From contig CAMCIC010000002.1 in NCBI GenBank assembly GCA_945874895.1, forward strand, positions 124,001 to 188,000: 64,000 nt of DNA, written 5' to 3'. The notes beneath the pieces were generated by a model that worked only from the letters and a program-made list of their open reading frames with translations, was not told where the DNA came from and searched no databases. The position numbers and the translations under genes were made by a program. Positions 17,643 to 25,777 of this stretch are shown piece after piece. Origin of the DNA: Akkermansia muciniphila (lineage in GTDB: Bacteria > Verrucomicrobiota > Verrucomicrobiia > Verrucomicrobiales > Akkermansiaceae). How positions within the stretch are numbered: the stretch's first letter is position 1; every line of letters starts with the position of its first letter.

Positions 17643-17921
17643 ATGGATCTCGATCTCATAGACGTTCACTTTGACCTTCGCGACATCAAACCTCGCGAGC
17701 TGGAAGAAATTCTTGAGGATCCTTTCGGTGTCCGATTTTTGCCCGATCAGGAACGTCATGATGGCGAGTCACGCTACTACGCCTTGGGGCGGACTGTTGG
17801 CGGGCGTGCTTTGTTCATTTGCTTTTGGACCGACGGCAAGACGACGCGTGTGATTGCCGCGAGGGAAATGACGGAAAACGAAGAGCGCTTTTATGAGCGC
17901 CGATATGCCGCGATCAAATAA
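17643..17921 (+). CDS. BrnT-like toxin of a type II toxin-antitoxin pair
   Basis: The 92-residue protein follows the BrnT pattern: a helix then EEILEDPFGVRFLPDQERHDGESRYYALGRTVGGRALFICFWTDGKTTRVIAAREMTENEERFYERR. BrnT toxins are RelE-fold ribonucleases that inhibit translation; the conserved R...E.RY and AAREMT...ER..YE positions are present. The usual N-terminal WDExK motif is weak here (FDLRDIKPRELEE), so activity is uncertain. The antitoxin-like gene starts 3 bp later, in the toxin-first order usual for brnTA. Confidence 0.7.
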   Translation: MDLDLIDVHFDLRDIKPRELEEILEDPFGVRFLPDQERHDGESRYYALGRTVGGRALFICFWTDGKTTRVIAAREMTENEERFYERRYAAIK

Positions 17922-17924
17922 ACT

Positions 17925-18212
17925 ATGAAATCGATCACCCAATGGTCCCAAATTCCCGCGTTTGCCGATGAGCAAGCGGAAGCCGTTTTTTGGTCTGAGC
18001 ATGAGCTGGACGCGCGCCTCATGCAAAGTTGTGTGCATGAGCCTGACTCCCGTGAATCCACCACGATCACGTTGCGCTTTGACCCGCGTATGCTTTCGCG
18101 AATCAAACGTGTAGCTCGCTCACGCTATCTCAATTATCAATCGATGATGAAACAGTGGCTGGCAGAGCGATTGGAGGAGGAAATTCGACTTCAGGATCCC
18201 CCAACACGCTGA
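17925..18212 (+). CDS. CopG/BrnA-like antitoxin
   Basis: The 95-residue protein begins with ITQWSQIPAFADEQAEAVFWSEHELD, as in CopG-type antitoxins that partner BrnT-like toxins. A ribbon-helix-helix follows (STTITLRFDPRMLSRIKRVARSRYLNYQSMMKQWLAERLEEE). It would bind DNA as a dimer, repress its own operon and neutralise the toxin. It is separated from the toxin gene by 3 bp and from the VanZ-like gene by 13 bp, so the three may share a transcript. Confidence 0.75.
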   Translation: MKSITQWSQIPAFADEQAEAVFWSEHELDARLMQSCVHEPDSRESTTITLRFDPRMLSRIKRVARSRYLNYQSMMKQWLAERLEEEIRLQDPPTR

Positions 18213-18225
18213 AGGTGACTGAGAT

Positions 18226-18627
18226 ATGAAACTACCTTCCATACTGCAACGTTCGCCCGTCTGGTTGGTATTTTTTCTCATTTGGTTCGGCACTCTCTGG
18301 TATCTTTCTTCAGGACCCGTGCAGATCCATCATGGCTGGAAAATCCCTCACATGGACAAGATTTGCCACTTCGGTTACTTCTTCGGTGGCAGTGGATTGC
18401 TATCCGCCTTCCTCTATCGCAAGCAATTCCCCAACCCGGACTGGACACGCATTCTCATAATCGTCATCGCGGTCATGGTCGGCACGGGCGCACTCGACGA
18501 ATGGCACCAATCCTGGGTTCCAGAAAGATCTGGCAATGACGCACTGGATCTAACCGCCGATCTGTGCGGCAGTCTGGCCGGTTTTCTGGTTTTCCGTCGT
18601 TTGCATTTTCTCTTGCGTTCCGAATGA
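18226..18627 (+). CDS. VanZ-like family membrane protein
   Basis: The 133 residues show about four helices and the VanZ-like polar pattern: SSGPVQIHHGWKIPHMDKICHFGYFFGGSGLLSAF, then GALDEWHQSWVPERSGNDALDLTADLCGSLAGFLV. VanZ raises teicoplanin resistance in enterococci; most environmental homologues have no known role, and a resistance function should not be assumed. It ends 3 bp before the convergent ABC ATPase gene. Confidence 0.85.
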   Translation: MKLPSILQRSPVWLVFFLIWFGTLWYLSSGPVQIHHGWKIPHMDKICHFGYFFGGSGLLSAFLYRKQFPNPDWTRILIIVIAVMVGTGALDEWHQSWVPERSGNDALDLTADLCGSLAGFLVFRRLHFLLRSE

Positions 18628-18630
18628 GGC

Positions 18631-19377
18631 TCAGTCCTCTTGCGCATTGCCTTCGATGAAATCGCGCAAATGAGAATCCTGCGTGCGTTCCAATTCATCG
18701 GGCGATCCTGTCCAATAGACCAGACCATCCTTCATGAATACGACACGGTCTGCGATGCGGAAAACGCTGCGGATTTCGTGAGTGATGACAATGTTGGTAA
18801 TGTCATGCTCCTTTTGCAAGGTTTTGATCAATCGGTCGATCGTGTCCGCAGTCATCGGATCCAAGCCAGCATGCGGTTCATCGTAGATGATGCAGGAGGG
18901 AACATCCACCACTGCGCGCGCGAGTGCGACACGCTTGCGCATGCCACCAGAGATGTCCGAGGGAAACTTATCGGCATGAGAGGCAAGCTTCACGATTTCC
19001 AAAGCACGGGTCACGCGCGTGCGGATTTCCTCCTCCCCGCAGTCTGACTCCTCGCGCAGGGGAAACGCCACGTTTTCAAACACCGTCATCGAGTCAAACA
19101 AAGCTCCACCCTGAAACATCATGCCGATTTGATGCCTCACCGGTCCCATTTCACGCTCGCGCAAATGGGTGATTTCCAGATCGCCAATCCAGATCTCCCC
19201 TACCGTAGGGCGCATGAGCCCAGGCAAATGTTTTACCATCACCGACTTGCCGCATCCCGAAGCACCGAGAATGACCAAGGTTTCACCGCGATAAATGTCC
19301 AGATCGATTCCGCGCAGCACCTCTTGGGAACCAAAGGACTGACGCAGATTGCGTATGCGAATGAAAGGGTTGGCCAT
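18631..19377 (-). CDS. MlaF-like ABC transporter ATP-binding protein
   Basis: The 248-residue ATPase belongs to the Mla/Ttg2A branch that moves phospholipids between membranes. Seen are Walker A (LGASGCGKSVMVKHL), MMFQGGALFDSMTVFENVAFPLRE, the branch-typical signature SGGMRKRVALARAVV and Walker B CIIYDEPHAGLDP. In most genomes it adjoins mlaE (permease) and an MCE-domain gene. Neither is here: upstream lies a phosphatidyltransferase gene and downstream a convergent VanZ gene. It may pair with components encoded elsewhere. Confidence 0.87.
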   Translation of the reverse strand: MANPFIRIRNLRQSFGSQEVLRGIDLDIYRGETLVILGASGCGKSVMVKHLPGLMRPTVGEIWIGDLEITHLREREMGPVRHQIGMMFQGGALFDSMTVFENVAFPLREESDCGEEEIRTRVTRALEIVKLASHADKFPSDISGGMRKRVALARAVVDVPSCIIYDEPHAGLDPMTADTIDRLIKTLQKEHDITNIVITHEIRSVFRIADRVVFMKDGLVYWTGSPDELERTQDSHLRDFIEGNAQED

Positions 19378-19476
19378 AGCGTCACATCGTTTTCAGAAAA
19401 TCCGCATCCCTGATCGGCACGGTATCGAATTTCCTGACCATCCCTAGTGCATGCGCGAGGCGGAGACAACCAAATA

Positions 19477-20079
19477 CTATTCACCATGGGAACCAGGGCG
19501 GTGCAAGTCGGCAGCCTGCAACAAGCGCCACCCTCGAATGACGTAGGTGATTCCCGACCACACCGTAAAAAACCCTGCCACCGTACAGGCATACATCGGA
19601 CTGATTCCGACCATGCGCAACATCACCCATGCCAGCGCAACCATCTGCGCAAATGTACAAACTTTGCTGCTCCAGTGAGGCTCAATTTTGACATCCACCT
19701 TGCAGTACCAGAGAATGCACAAACCACCAATGATCACACAGTCGCGAATGACAACCATGGCCGTAAACCACAATGGGATGCGCCAACCGGCACTGCCCCA
19801 ATCGATCAGGGACAAAGCAGTAATGCCGGTCAAGAGCAGCGTCTTATCAGCGATCGGATCGATCAACGCACCAAACGCCGAGCGCTGATTGAAATGTCGC
19901 GCAATGAAACCATCCAGAGCATCGGAGACAGATGCTGTAACGAAGATCGCCAGTGCCGCCATGCGCAACCACTCGACAGGCTGTCCTTCTTTGATACTAC
20001 GACCATAGTATAAACAGAGCACCACAAAAACAGGTACGAGAAATAACCGCGAGAGAGTGATTTTACTGGCCAATGTCAT
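19477..20079 (-). CDS. CDP-alcohol phosphatidyltransferase (PgsA-like)
   Basis: This integral membrane enzyme transfers a phosphatidyl group from CDP-diacylglycerol to an alcohol, probably glycerol 3-phosphate in phosphatidylglycerol synthesis. The ATG at 20079 gives MTLASKITLSRLFLVPVFV and 200 residues; the track start is a TTG. The family signature DG(x)2AR(x)8G(x)3D(x)3D is intact: SDALDGFIARHFNQRSAFGALIDPIADK. Four to six hydrophobic helices are visible. It follows avtA by 45 bp on the same strand. Confidence 0.88.
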   Translation of the reverse strand: MTLASKITLSRLFLVPVFVVLCLYYGRSIKEGQPVEWLRMAALAIFVTASVSDALDGFIARHFNQRSAFGALIDPIADKTLLLTGITALSLIDWGSAGWRIPLWFTAMVVIRDCVIIGGLCILWYCKVDVKIEPHWSSKVCTFAQMVALAWVMLRMVGISPMYACTVAGFFTVWSGITYVIRGWRLLQAADLHRPGSHGE

Positions 20080-20124
20080 AAGATCATTCGTAGCAAATGC
20101 CTCACGATTCGCCAAGCAAAACCG

Positions 20125-21405
20125 TCAGACATTTCCCGAGGAGCGCCATGCCATTTCCACTTCTTCCGCTATGATGCGGATGCCATCTGCAACCACCTGT
20201 TCTGGCATCGTGAATGTCATACGCAAGCACTCATGTTGGTGCGACCAGGAGTCACGCCCCTCCAAGCCGAAAAAGAAGTAATGCCCCGAAATGATCAATA
20301 CCCCTCGTTTTTTTAGGCGCTCATACAATTCCTTTGATTTTATGGGGAGATCAGGAAACCAGAGCCAAAGGAATAGCGCGCCTTCGCTGCGATGAATGCG
20401 ATAGGGAAAACGATCGCCAAAAGCATCTTTTACGCAATGTTGGGCGAAGCGCGATTTGTTCAAGTAATAGGGCCGCACCACGTCGTTCGACAGGCTCAGA
20501 ATCTCTCCGCTTTCCAACATTGGGCGAACCATGGCTTGGCCGACGTTCGGATTCGACAAACCCACCACAGCGGACATGTTGGCGATGGCGGCAGTGATTT
20601 TCGGGTGAGCAACGATGATTCCCGTGCGAGTTCCCGGCAAGCCCAGTTTCGATAGGCTTAGTGTCAGAATCAAGTGCTCGTGCCAAATGGGTTTCGTATC
20701 AGTGAAAATGATGTTGGGAAAGGGTGCGCCGTAAGCATTATCGATGATCAAAGGAATGCCGTGCTGGCTGGCGATGACCGCGAGTTTCTCGATCTCTTCA
20801 TCGGTCAGAACATTGCCTGTGGGATTGGTCGGGCGCGATACGCAAATGGCCGCGATGTCATCGGCTACTTCCAGCGTATCGAAATCCACACGATACTTGA
20901 ATTCGTGATCACCGATCCATTCGATGCGCGGCGGATGGGCACGAAACATCTCGTTTCTGACCGATTGATTCGCGTAACCGATGTATTCAGGAACCAAAGG
21001 CAAAAGGATTTTCTTGAGTCGACCATCGGGCATCTCCCCCGCAAGCAAATGGAAAAGAAAAAAGAACGCCGTCTGGCCGCCGGCGGTAACGGCAATGTGA
21101 TCTGAACCGATGTCCCAACCGAATTCCCGCCGCAGCAAACCCGCCAAGGCATCGATGAAGCCGGGATTGCCGCGGGGCGGATCATAGTTTCCGACCGCGC
21201 GATCGAACTCATCACGATTCTCTAACATTTCGCGAAAGCGTTCCCTCCAGCGCGCGTCGATCGGCTCAATATGAGCGGGTTGCCCGCCTCCCAGCATTTT
21301 GACATCGGGGCCGCCCTGAGCCAGAGCATGCCCAAGATCATCCATTAGCTCCGAAATTCCGCTGGGGCCGCCGAGGCGCTGCCCCATGAGAGAGAAATCA
21401 AACAT
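20125..21405 (-). CDS. avtA: Valine-pyruvate aminotransferase
   Basis: This PLP enzyme exchanges amino groups between valine and pyruvate. I take the ATG giving MFDFSLMGQRLGGPSGISEL, 426 residues; the track ORF adds 117 residues that run through the divergent promoter and into the peroxiredoxin gene. AvtA-like features are GGGQPAHIEPID, YDPPRGNPGFIDALAGLLRREFGW, the PTNPTGN turn, IIDNAYGAPFPN, and the lysine in LTLSLSKLGLPGTRTG. It is divergent from the peroxiredoxin gene, with 79 bp between starts. Confidence 0.9.
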   Translation of the reverse strand: MFDFSLMGQRLGGPSGISELMDDLGHALAQGGPDVKMLGGGQPAHIEPIDARWRERFREMLENRDEFDRAVGNYDPPRGNPGFIDALAGLLRREFGWDIGSDHIAVTAGGQTAFFFLFHLLAGEMPDGRLKKILLPLVPEYIGYANQSVRNEMFRAHPPRIEWIGDHEFKYRVDFDTLEVADDIAAICVSRPTNPTGNVLTDEEIEKLAVIASQHGIPLIIDNAYGAPFPNIIFTDTKPIWHEHLILTLSLSKLGLPGTRTGIIVAHPKITAAIANMSAVVGLSNPNVGQAMVRPMLESGEILSLSNDVVRPYYLNKSRFAQHCVKDAFGDRFPYRIHRSEGALFLWLWFPDLPIKSKELYERLKKRGVLIISGHYFFFGLEGRDSWSHQHECLRMTFTMPEQVVADGIRIIAEEVEMAWRSSGNV

Positions 21406-21484
21406 AAATGTATGAGCGAGGGGTTGACCGGCTGCAGGATTGCAGTAGGATGGTGCGACCCTGTTCAACAACCAAAAAACATTT

Positions 21485-21976
21485 ATGTCAATCAAAGTAG
21501 GAGATAAAGCACCGGATTTCACCCTCGTCACCAAGACCGCCGAAGGACCCAAATTGTTTACGCTTTCCGAGCACATCGGCTCAGCCAATTTGCTCCTATT
21601 GTTTGTTCCCATGGCTTTCACCGGTGTATGCACCACAGAGTTTTGCGATATCTCGAATGGCATAGCTGAGTATGATTCTTTGAATGCGAAGGTCATCGGA
21701 ATCAGTGGTGACAACCCTTTCGCGCAGGCAGCCTGGGCGGAGAAAGAAGGCATCACCTTGCCTCTTCTCAGTGATTACGAACACAACGTAGCCAAAGCCT
21801 ACGGTGTTGCCTATGAGCAGTTCCTTCCTGAAGCCAACCTCATCATGGGTGGTGTGGCCAAACGCTCCGCTTTCGTCATCGATAAAGCTGGTGTCGTGCG
21901 CTACGCCGAGATCCAAGATCATCCGAAAGACCTACCTGACTTCTCTGCCATCAAAGAAGTTCTGAAATCCATCTAA
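21485..21976 (+). CDS. Peroxiredoxin (AhpC/TSA superfamily)
   Basis: This 163-residue thiol peroxidase reduces H2O2 or organic peroxides. The peroxidatic cysteine lies in FVPMAFTGVCTTEFCD, with PxxxTxxC geometry and an extra cysteine four residues on. The arginine partner is in KRSAFVIDKAGVVRYAE. The start MSIKVGDKAPDFTLVTKT and length fit the AhpE/Bcp-like one- or two-cysteine groups. A strong terminator follows directly, so it is monocistronic. Confidence 0.93.
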   Translation: MSIKVGDKAPDFTLVTKTAEGPKLFTLSEHIGSANLLLLFVPMAFTGVCTTEFCDISNGIAEYDSLNAKVIGISGDNPFAQAAWAEKEGITLPLLSDYEHNVAKAYGVAYEQFLPEANLIMGGVAKRSAFVIDKAGVVRYAEIQDHPKDLPDFSAIKEVLKSI

Positions 21977-21993
21977 ACGACTCATAGGAAACA

Positions 21994-22027
21994 ACATCCC
22001 GTCCCTCAGGCGACGGGATGTTTTTTT
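21994..22027 (+). terminator. Rho-independent terminator after the peroxiredoxin gene
   Basis: ACATCCCGTC pairs perfectly with GACGGGATGT around an 8-base loop, followed by a run of seven T. It begins 17 bp after the stop codon. Confidence 0.92.
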
Positions 22028-22039
22028 ATGTCCATCAGG

Positions 22040-22981
22040 CTAGTTTTCGGGTTGGGTCGATTTCCCCTGCGGAGCCACGAGCTGTTGAAATTGCTCGATC
22101 CATCGGGAAACATCGGAGCTAGTGAGATGATCGTTGATGTGAGTCAGCATGCGCAAGGCCGCTGCGCGCTGATCGCCACACTGGAACAAATCCACCTGTT
22201 TTTTCCACAGCAGTTCTGGTAGCTGTTCCTTGCGAAATTTCACTTCCGCAGGGCTTTGAGGCTCGCCGCGTTGCAAACCCGTTGGCTCTGGTTGAGGACC
22301 GGAAAACTCGGCGACTTTGGCCAATTCCATCTGAATGCGCGCATCCCATGCGGCATCCAACGCGGTGATTGAATCGCTTTTTCTCAAGGGAGGAAGAATG
22401 ATTTGCTCGAAAATCGCAGTCACCTGCAAGGGTGACGTCGGCCAATTTTTCAGTTCTAGGTCACCGATTTTGTATGCCTTGGCATAAACACTGTCCAGCA
22501 CGGGCCGATTCAGTAAATCACGCTGGGCCGCAATGTCTTTGGCATTGGCAAACACCGCACGCAAAGCGTCCAAGGCCTCTGGGGAGAGGTTGTGGATTTC
22601 AGATGGGCGAGCTGCCGCGCGCATGGTCAATACCAACCAGTTCAACTGGAAGCGCAAAGCCTGCCGAAATTGCGGGTTTTTCAGTCGAGCCTCGTTCTCG
22701 CGTTTCCAATCGCGGAAATCTTGGCCTTTTTTCTGTTGCTCTGTAAAGTCGACCAACTCTACGCATTTCAGATAAAGATCCAATGCCGCATCTTCGTCTT
22801 TTAGCGCGTTTCGGAAATCGTCCGCAGCGCCCTTGAAACGGCTGTCCTGATGGGCCATTGCACCCTCCTGAATGGTTTTGAGCCGCGCGCGCAATTCTTC
22901 CATGTCCGCCTGAGTGAGTGGCTCCGCTTGCAATAAAGGCACAGCAAAAAACGAACAGAGCAGCATGCTAGCAATTTTCAT
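22040..22981 (-). CDS. Secreted or periplasmic protein of unknown function
   Basis: The 313-residue protein has a signal peptide (MKIASMLLCSFFAVPLLQA). The rest is mostly charged helix (EELRARLKTIQEGAMAHQ, DDFRNALKDEDAALDLYLKCVELVDFTEQQKKGQDFRDWKREN) without recognisable catalytic motifs. The helical pattern and the 'LYLKCVE..DF' phrase recall TPR-like proteins of Verrucomicrobia, but I cannot assign a family. It ends near the convergent peroxiredoxin terminator. Confidence 0.7.
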   Translation of the reverse strand: MKIASMLLCSFFAVPLLQAEPLTQADMEELRARLKTIQEGAMAHQDSRFKGAADDFRNALKDEDAALDLYLKCVELVDFTEQQKKGQDFRDWKRENEARLKNPQFRQALRFQLNWLVLTMRAAARPSEIHNLSPEALDALRAVFANAKDIAAQRDLLNRPVLDSVYAKAYKIGDLELKNWPTSPLQVTAIFEQIILPPLRKSDSITALDAAWDARIQMELAKVAEFSGPQPEPTGLQRGEPQSPAEVKFRKEQLPELLWKKQVDLFQCGDQRAAALRMLTHINDHLTSSDVSRWIEQFQQLVAPQGKSTQPEN

Positions 22982-23202
22982 GAAGGAGCAAGACTGGAAT
23001 CTACGTGCAAAAAATCAAGCTTGATTCTCAGAAGAGCTCTCATCCTTTTTTCAAGCCATATACGCAAACGCAAAACCAAATCACCCGTGAAGGTTGGAAT
23101 GTTCTTTGCGATCTATGCAAGAAGACGTGAAACAAAACAACGCATGCCAAACAGACGATCCAACCGTCGATCCAGATCTTAGAATGGATATCGGCCATCG
23201 CG

Positions 23203-24201
23203 TCAGCGTGGTCGGGAACCGAGTCCCAGCAACCAAAAGAAATTGCTACTGACAAGTGAGGCAGCCAGGCCCACGTGCAATACTTGAACCCATCCGTAGA
23301 TGTGAATTTGCGACATCACGACACCGAGCACCATTTGCATCAGCACAATCCCCAAGACCAATTTTTCGCAGGGATGCATGGGCGAATTTCTTTCTCTATG
23401 AGACAAGCTCCATGCGTAGGTCGCCATCAGTAGGATCAACCAGGAAAAGCTCCGGTGCGTGAGGTAGAGCCACGAATGCTCCAGAGCGTGCCCCCACTCG
23501 TTTCTAGGCGTTGATAAATGCTTGGACATCGCATCCGTCAACTCCCTCACCTGTGAGCCCATGATCCCCTCCGCCATAACAATCAAGAACAATGTGCCCA
23601 CAACCAACCGCAGACGACGAATGGGAAACCGATCACCAAAAGACGGATGCCAGCGAGTATCCGCACTTTGCCAGACAATCCATGTTTGCACGAGGATCAA
23701 TAGAAACGCCATGGCCATGTGCAGGGTGAGGACCCCAGGCGCGAGTCCGCTGTATACCACACGCGCTCCCATCCAAGCATTGATCAATACCAGCAACAGA
23801 GCAAGAAAGGAAGCAAAAAACAGGGCAGGACGGCGGGATCGCTGACCAAAAGACCAAACAAAAGTGAGCAAAGAAAACAGTCCCACGGGTAGCGAGAACA
23901 ATCGATTGATGAACTCGGTCCAAACATGACGGGGATTGAACTCCGCACGCAAGGTATCAACGGAAATCGTTTGCGGATCACGCCCCAGCCTCGCGGCTTT
24001 GCGCTGGAACTTGGCGATGTCCAGTTTTTCAAACTCCACTTGCTCCACTTGGGTCGGAGGAATCAGACAACCCCAGCAAGTTGGCCAGTCCGGACATCCC
24101 ATGCCCGCCCCTGTGACGCGAACGATCGCACCCACAAAAATCAGGACCAGCGTCGAAGTCAGCGCTGCTTTCGCAAAAAAGAAAAATTGTTTCTGCCCCA
24201 T
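23203..24201 (-). CDS. ctaA: Heme A synthase (CtaA/COX15 family)
   Basis: It oxidises the C8 methyl of heme O to make heme A for aa3-type cytochrome oxidases. The 332-residue protein has about eight helices. Family marks are GAIVRVTGAGMGCPDWPTCWGCLIPP near residue 30, FNPRHVWTEFINRLFSLPVGL with a heme-ligand histidine, LAPGVLTLHMAMAFLLI, THRSFSWLILL and QVLHVGLAA. It is isolated from oxidase genes in this window. Its presence implies an aa3-type terminal oxidase elsewhere in the genome, matching the aerobic SDH and Rex genes. Confidence 0.93.
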   Translation of the reverse strand: MGQKQFFFFAKAALTSTLVLIFVGAIVRVTGAGMGCPDWPTCWGCLIPPTQVEQVEFEKLDIAKFQRKAARLGRDPQTISVDTLRAEFNPRHVWTEFINRLFSLPVGLFSLLTFVWSFGQRSRRPALFFASFLALLLVLINAWMGARVVYSGLAPGVLTLHMAMAFLLILVQTWIVWQSADTRWHPSFGDRFPIRRLRLVVGTLFLIVMAEGIMGSQVRELTDAMSKHLSTPRNEWGHALEHSWLYLTHRSFSWLILLMATYAWSLSHRERNSPMHPCEKLVLGIVLMQMVLGVVMSQIHIYGWVQVLHVGLAASLVSSNFFWLLGLGSRPR

Positions 24202-24279
24202 CGCGCGCTAAGCTTGCAACGGAATCTCTGTGATTTCATCTTCTTTTTTTGAAAATCTCCTTTCGCATGGACGACAGCC

Positions 24280-24963
24280 TTGAAATGCAGTAACACATTG
24301 CCTGTGAGCGAAGATTCCACACCTCAAAGCAGAGCGCAAGTTGCGCCAGCCAGCGACACGCCAGCCAATAAGTCGCTTCCGTATCCTACGCTGATTCTCA
24401 CGATTGCCGTCTCCCTGCTGCTCGGATTCCTGATCGCTGCCAACCTGCAACAAAAGAAGCAGAACGCACGGGTCGATCTCGATGCCAAAAAAGCAGAATT
24501 GGCCGCAAGAACTGCCAACGTGAATGCAGAGCGGGCTCGGTTGGGACAAGCTCCCTTGGAAGGCATGGGATCGGATTCACCGGAACAAATCGCAGCACGC
24601 CTCACCAAGGACGCGGCCACTCTGGCGAATTACGCGGATCGCTTCCGCACGATGCTCGCTGAAAAAAACAACAGCCTATTGGTCTCCGAACAAGCACGTC
24701 AGGCGCTTTCCTCTCAACTGGCCCGAGTTCAGAGCCAACTCGACAAGGCCATCGCGGACGGCGCCAGCACGGAACTGATTCGCACTCAACTCAGCGAGGC
24801 ACAGAGCCGCCTTGAGCTCTACGCGGGACGTCCGACCGAAGATGAGTGGTTGAAGGCAAAAACCCGCATTGCTGAACTCGAAGCGCAACTCGCCGCCACC
24901 GCAGAAAAGTCAACGAGCCCACCAGGCGGTAGCCCTTCATCCGACAAATCAGGTTCCCCCTGA
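24280..24963 (+). CDS. Membrane-anchored coiled-coil protein of unknown function
   Basis: The start is uncertain: the track uses TTG at 24280, and a GTG at 24304 (giving VSEDSTPQS) is equally possible. One N-terminal membrane helix (LPYPTLILTIAVSLLLGFLIAAN) is followed by a long coiled coil rich in Ala, Gln and Arg (QQKKQNARVDLDAKKAELAARTA through RIAELEAQLAATAEK) and a Ser/Pro/Gly tail. No enzyme motif is present. The next gene has the same architecture and starts 42 bp later, so they are probably an operon of partner proteins. Confidence 0.65.
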   Translation: MKCSNTLPVSEDSTPQSRAQVAPASDTPANKSLPYPTLILTIAVSLLLGFLIAANLQQKKQNARVDLDAKKAELAARTANVNAERARLGQAPLEGMGSDSPEQIAARLTKDAATLANYADRFRTMLAEKNNSLLVSEQARQALSSQLARVQSQLDKAIADGASTELIRTQLSEAQSRLELYAGRPTEDEWLKAKTRIAELEAQLAATAEKSTSPPGGSPSSDKSGSP

Positions 24964-25005
24964 GAGGCGATCTCATCGATCTCATAACAAAACCAAGCCG
25001 ACCTT

Positions 25006-25686
25006 ATGGACACGATCAAATTGCTACTTACCACCACTTCCGCGCTGCTACTGGGTGCTCTGCTGTGGACCTGGAACACGCAACAGAAGCTCAGCAAAGA
25101 CTCTCCAACGGGAGAATGGGAGCGGATTCAGAAACAACTCGACGACATCAAACACGAGGAGGAGATCCTGCGTGCGGAAAAACAACTGCGCAATCTAGGA
25201 GTGGCCGCCAACGCTCCTTCACAAGCACCCACCATTCCTCCCAGCCCCCAATCCGAGCTCGCTGAGAAAGCCGCCAGACTTCGCGAAATTGAAGAGAAAA
25301 ACGCTGCCTTGCAGCGAGAACTCGAGATGAAGGAAAAGGAGGCGAACGTGGCGAAAAAAGAGGCAGGACTCATCGCACAAAACGATCTGGAGAGAAGCGA
25401 CAAGGAACTGCGCCGCGCTCGACAGATCCGAGAAGCCTTGTTGATGGCCAAAGTCATGGAATATCGCAACGAGCCCACAACTGGCTCATTTGTGACCATC
25501 CAATTGGTCATGCAGGAGCATGTGACGGTCGACACGATCTTGGCCATACGTCGCAAGGATGGAATCGCGGGGAATGTTAAGGTGAGAGAAATCATTGGCG
25601 GAGAAGCGATAGCCGATGTTCTCCCCAGTGCAGGACCTTTCGCTCCTGAGGCCGGTGATGAATTGATCATCGCGCCGGCGTTTTGA
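25006..25686 (+). CDS. Membrane-anchored coiled-coil protein with C-terminal globular domain
   Basis: In the 226 residues, an N-terminal helix (IKLLLTTTSALLLGALLWTW) serves as anchor or uncleaved signal. It is followed by a charged coiled coil (about 30-150, LREIEEKNAALQRELEMKEKEANVAKKEA). A C-terminal beta-rich part (about 150-226) contains GSFVTIQLVMQEHVTVDTILAIRRKDGIAGNVKVREI. That region has the look of a stationary-phase or cell-envelope beta-barrel domain, but I cannot name it. It follows the similar gene at 24280. Confidence 0.65.
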   Translation: MDTIKLLLTTTSALLLGALLWTWNTQQKLSKDSPTGEWERIQKQLDDIKHEEEILRAEKQLRNLGVAANAPSQAPTIPPSPQSELAEKAARLREIEEKNAALQRELEMKEKEANVAKKEAGLIAQNDLERSDKELRRARQIREALLMAKVMEYRNEPTTGSFVTIQLVMQEHVTVDTILAIRRKDGIAGNVKVREIIGGEAIADVLPSAGPFAPEAGDELIIAPAF

Positions 25687-25777
25687 TCCGCTCGAACCAT
25701 TTGGCAATGACCTGCGCTATCGCAAGGATGAGCGCAACAATAAGGCAACTCACCCACCTCAACTCTCGCTGGCGACA

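Noticed and set aside
20079-21756. 543-aa reading of avtA and TTG-started phosphatidyltransferase
   Set aside because: Track starts extend through the divergent promoter or use TTG; downstream ATGs match family starts.
23040-23255. 71-aa minus ORF overlapping the ctaA end
   Set aside because: Overlaps ctaA and has no recognisable content.
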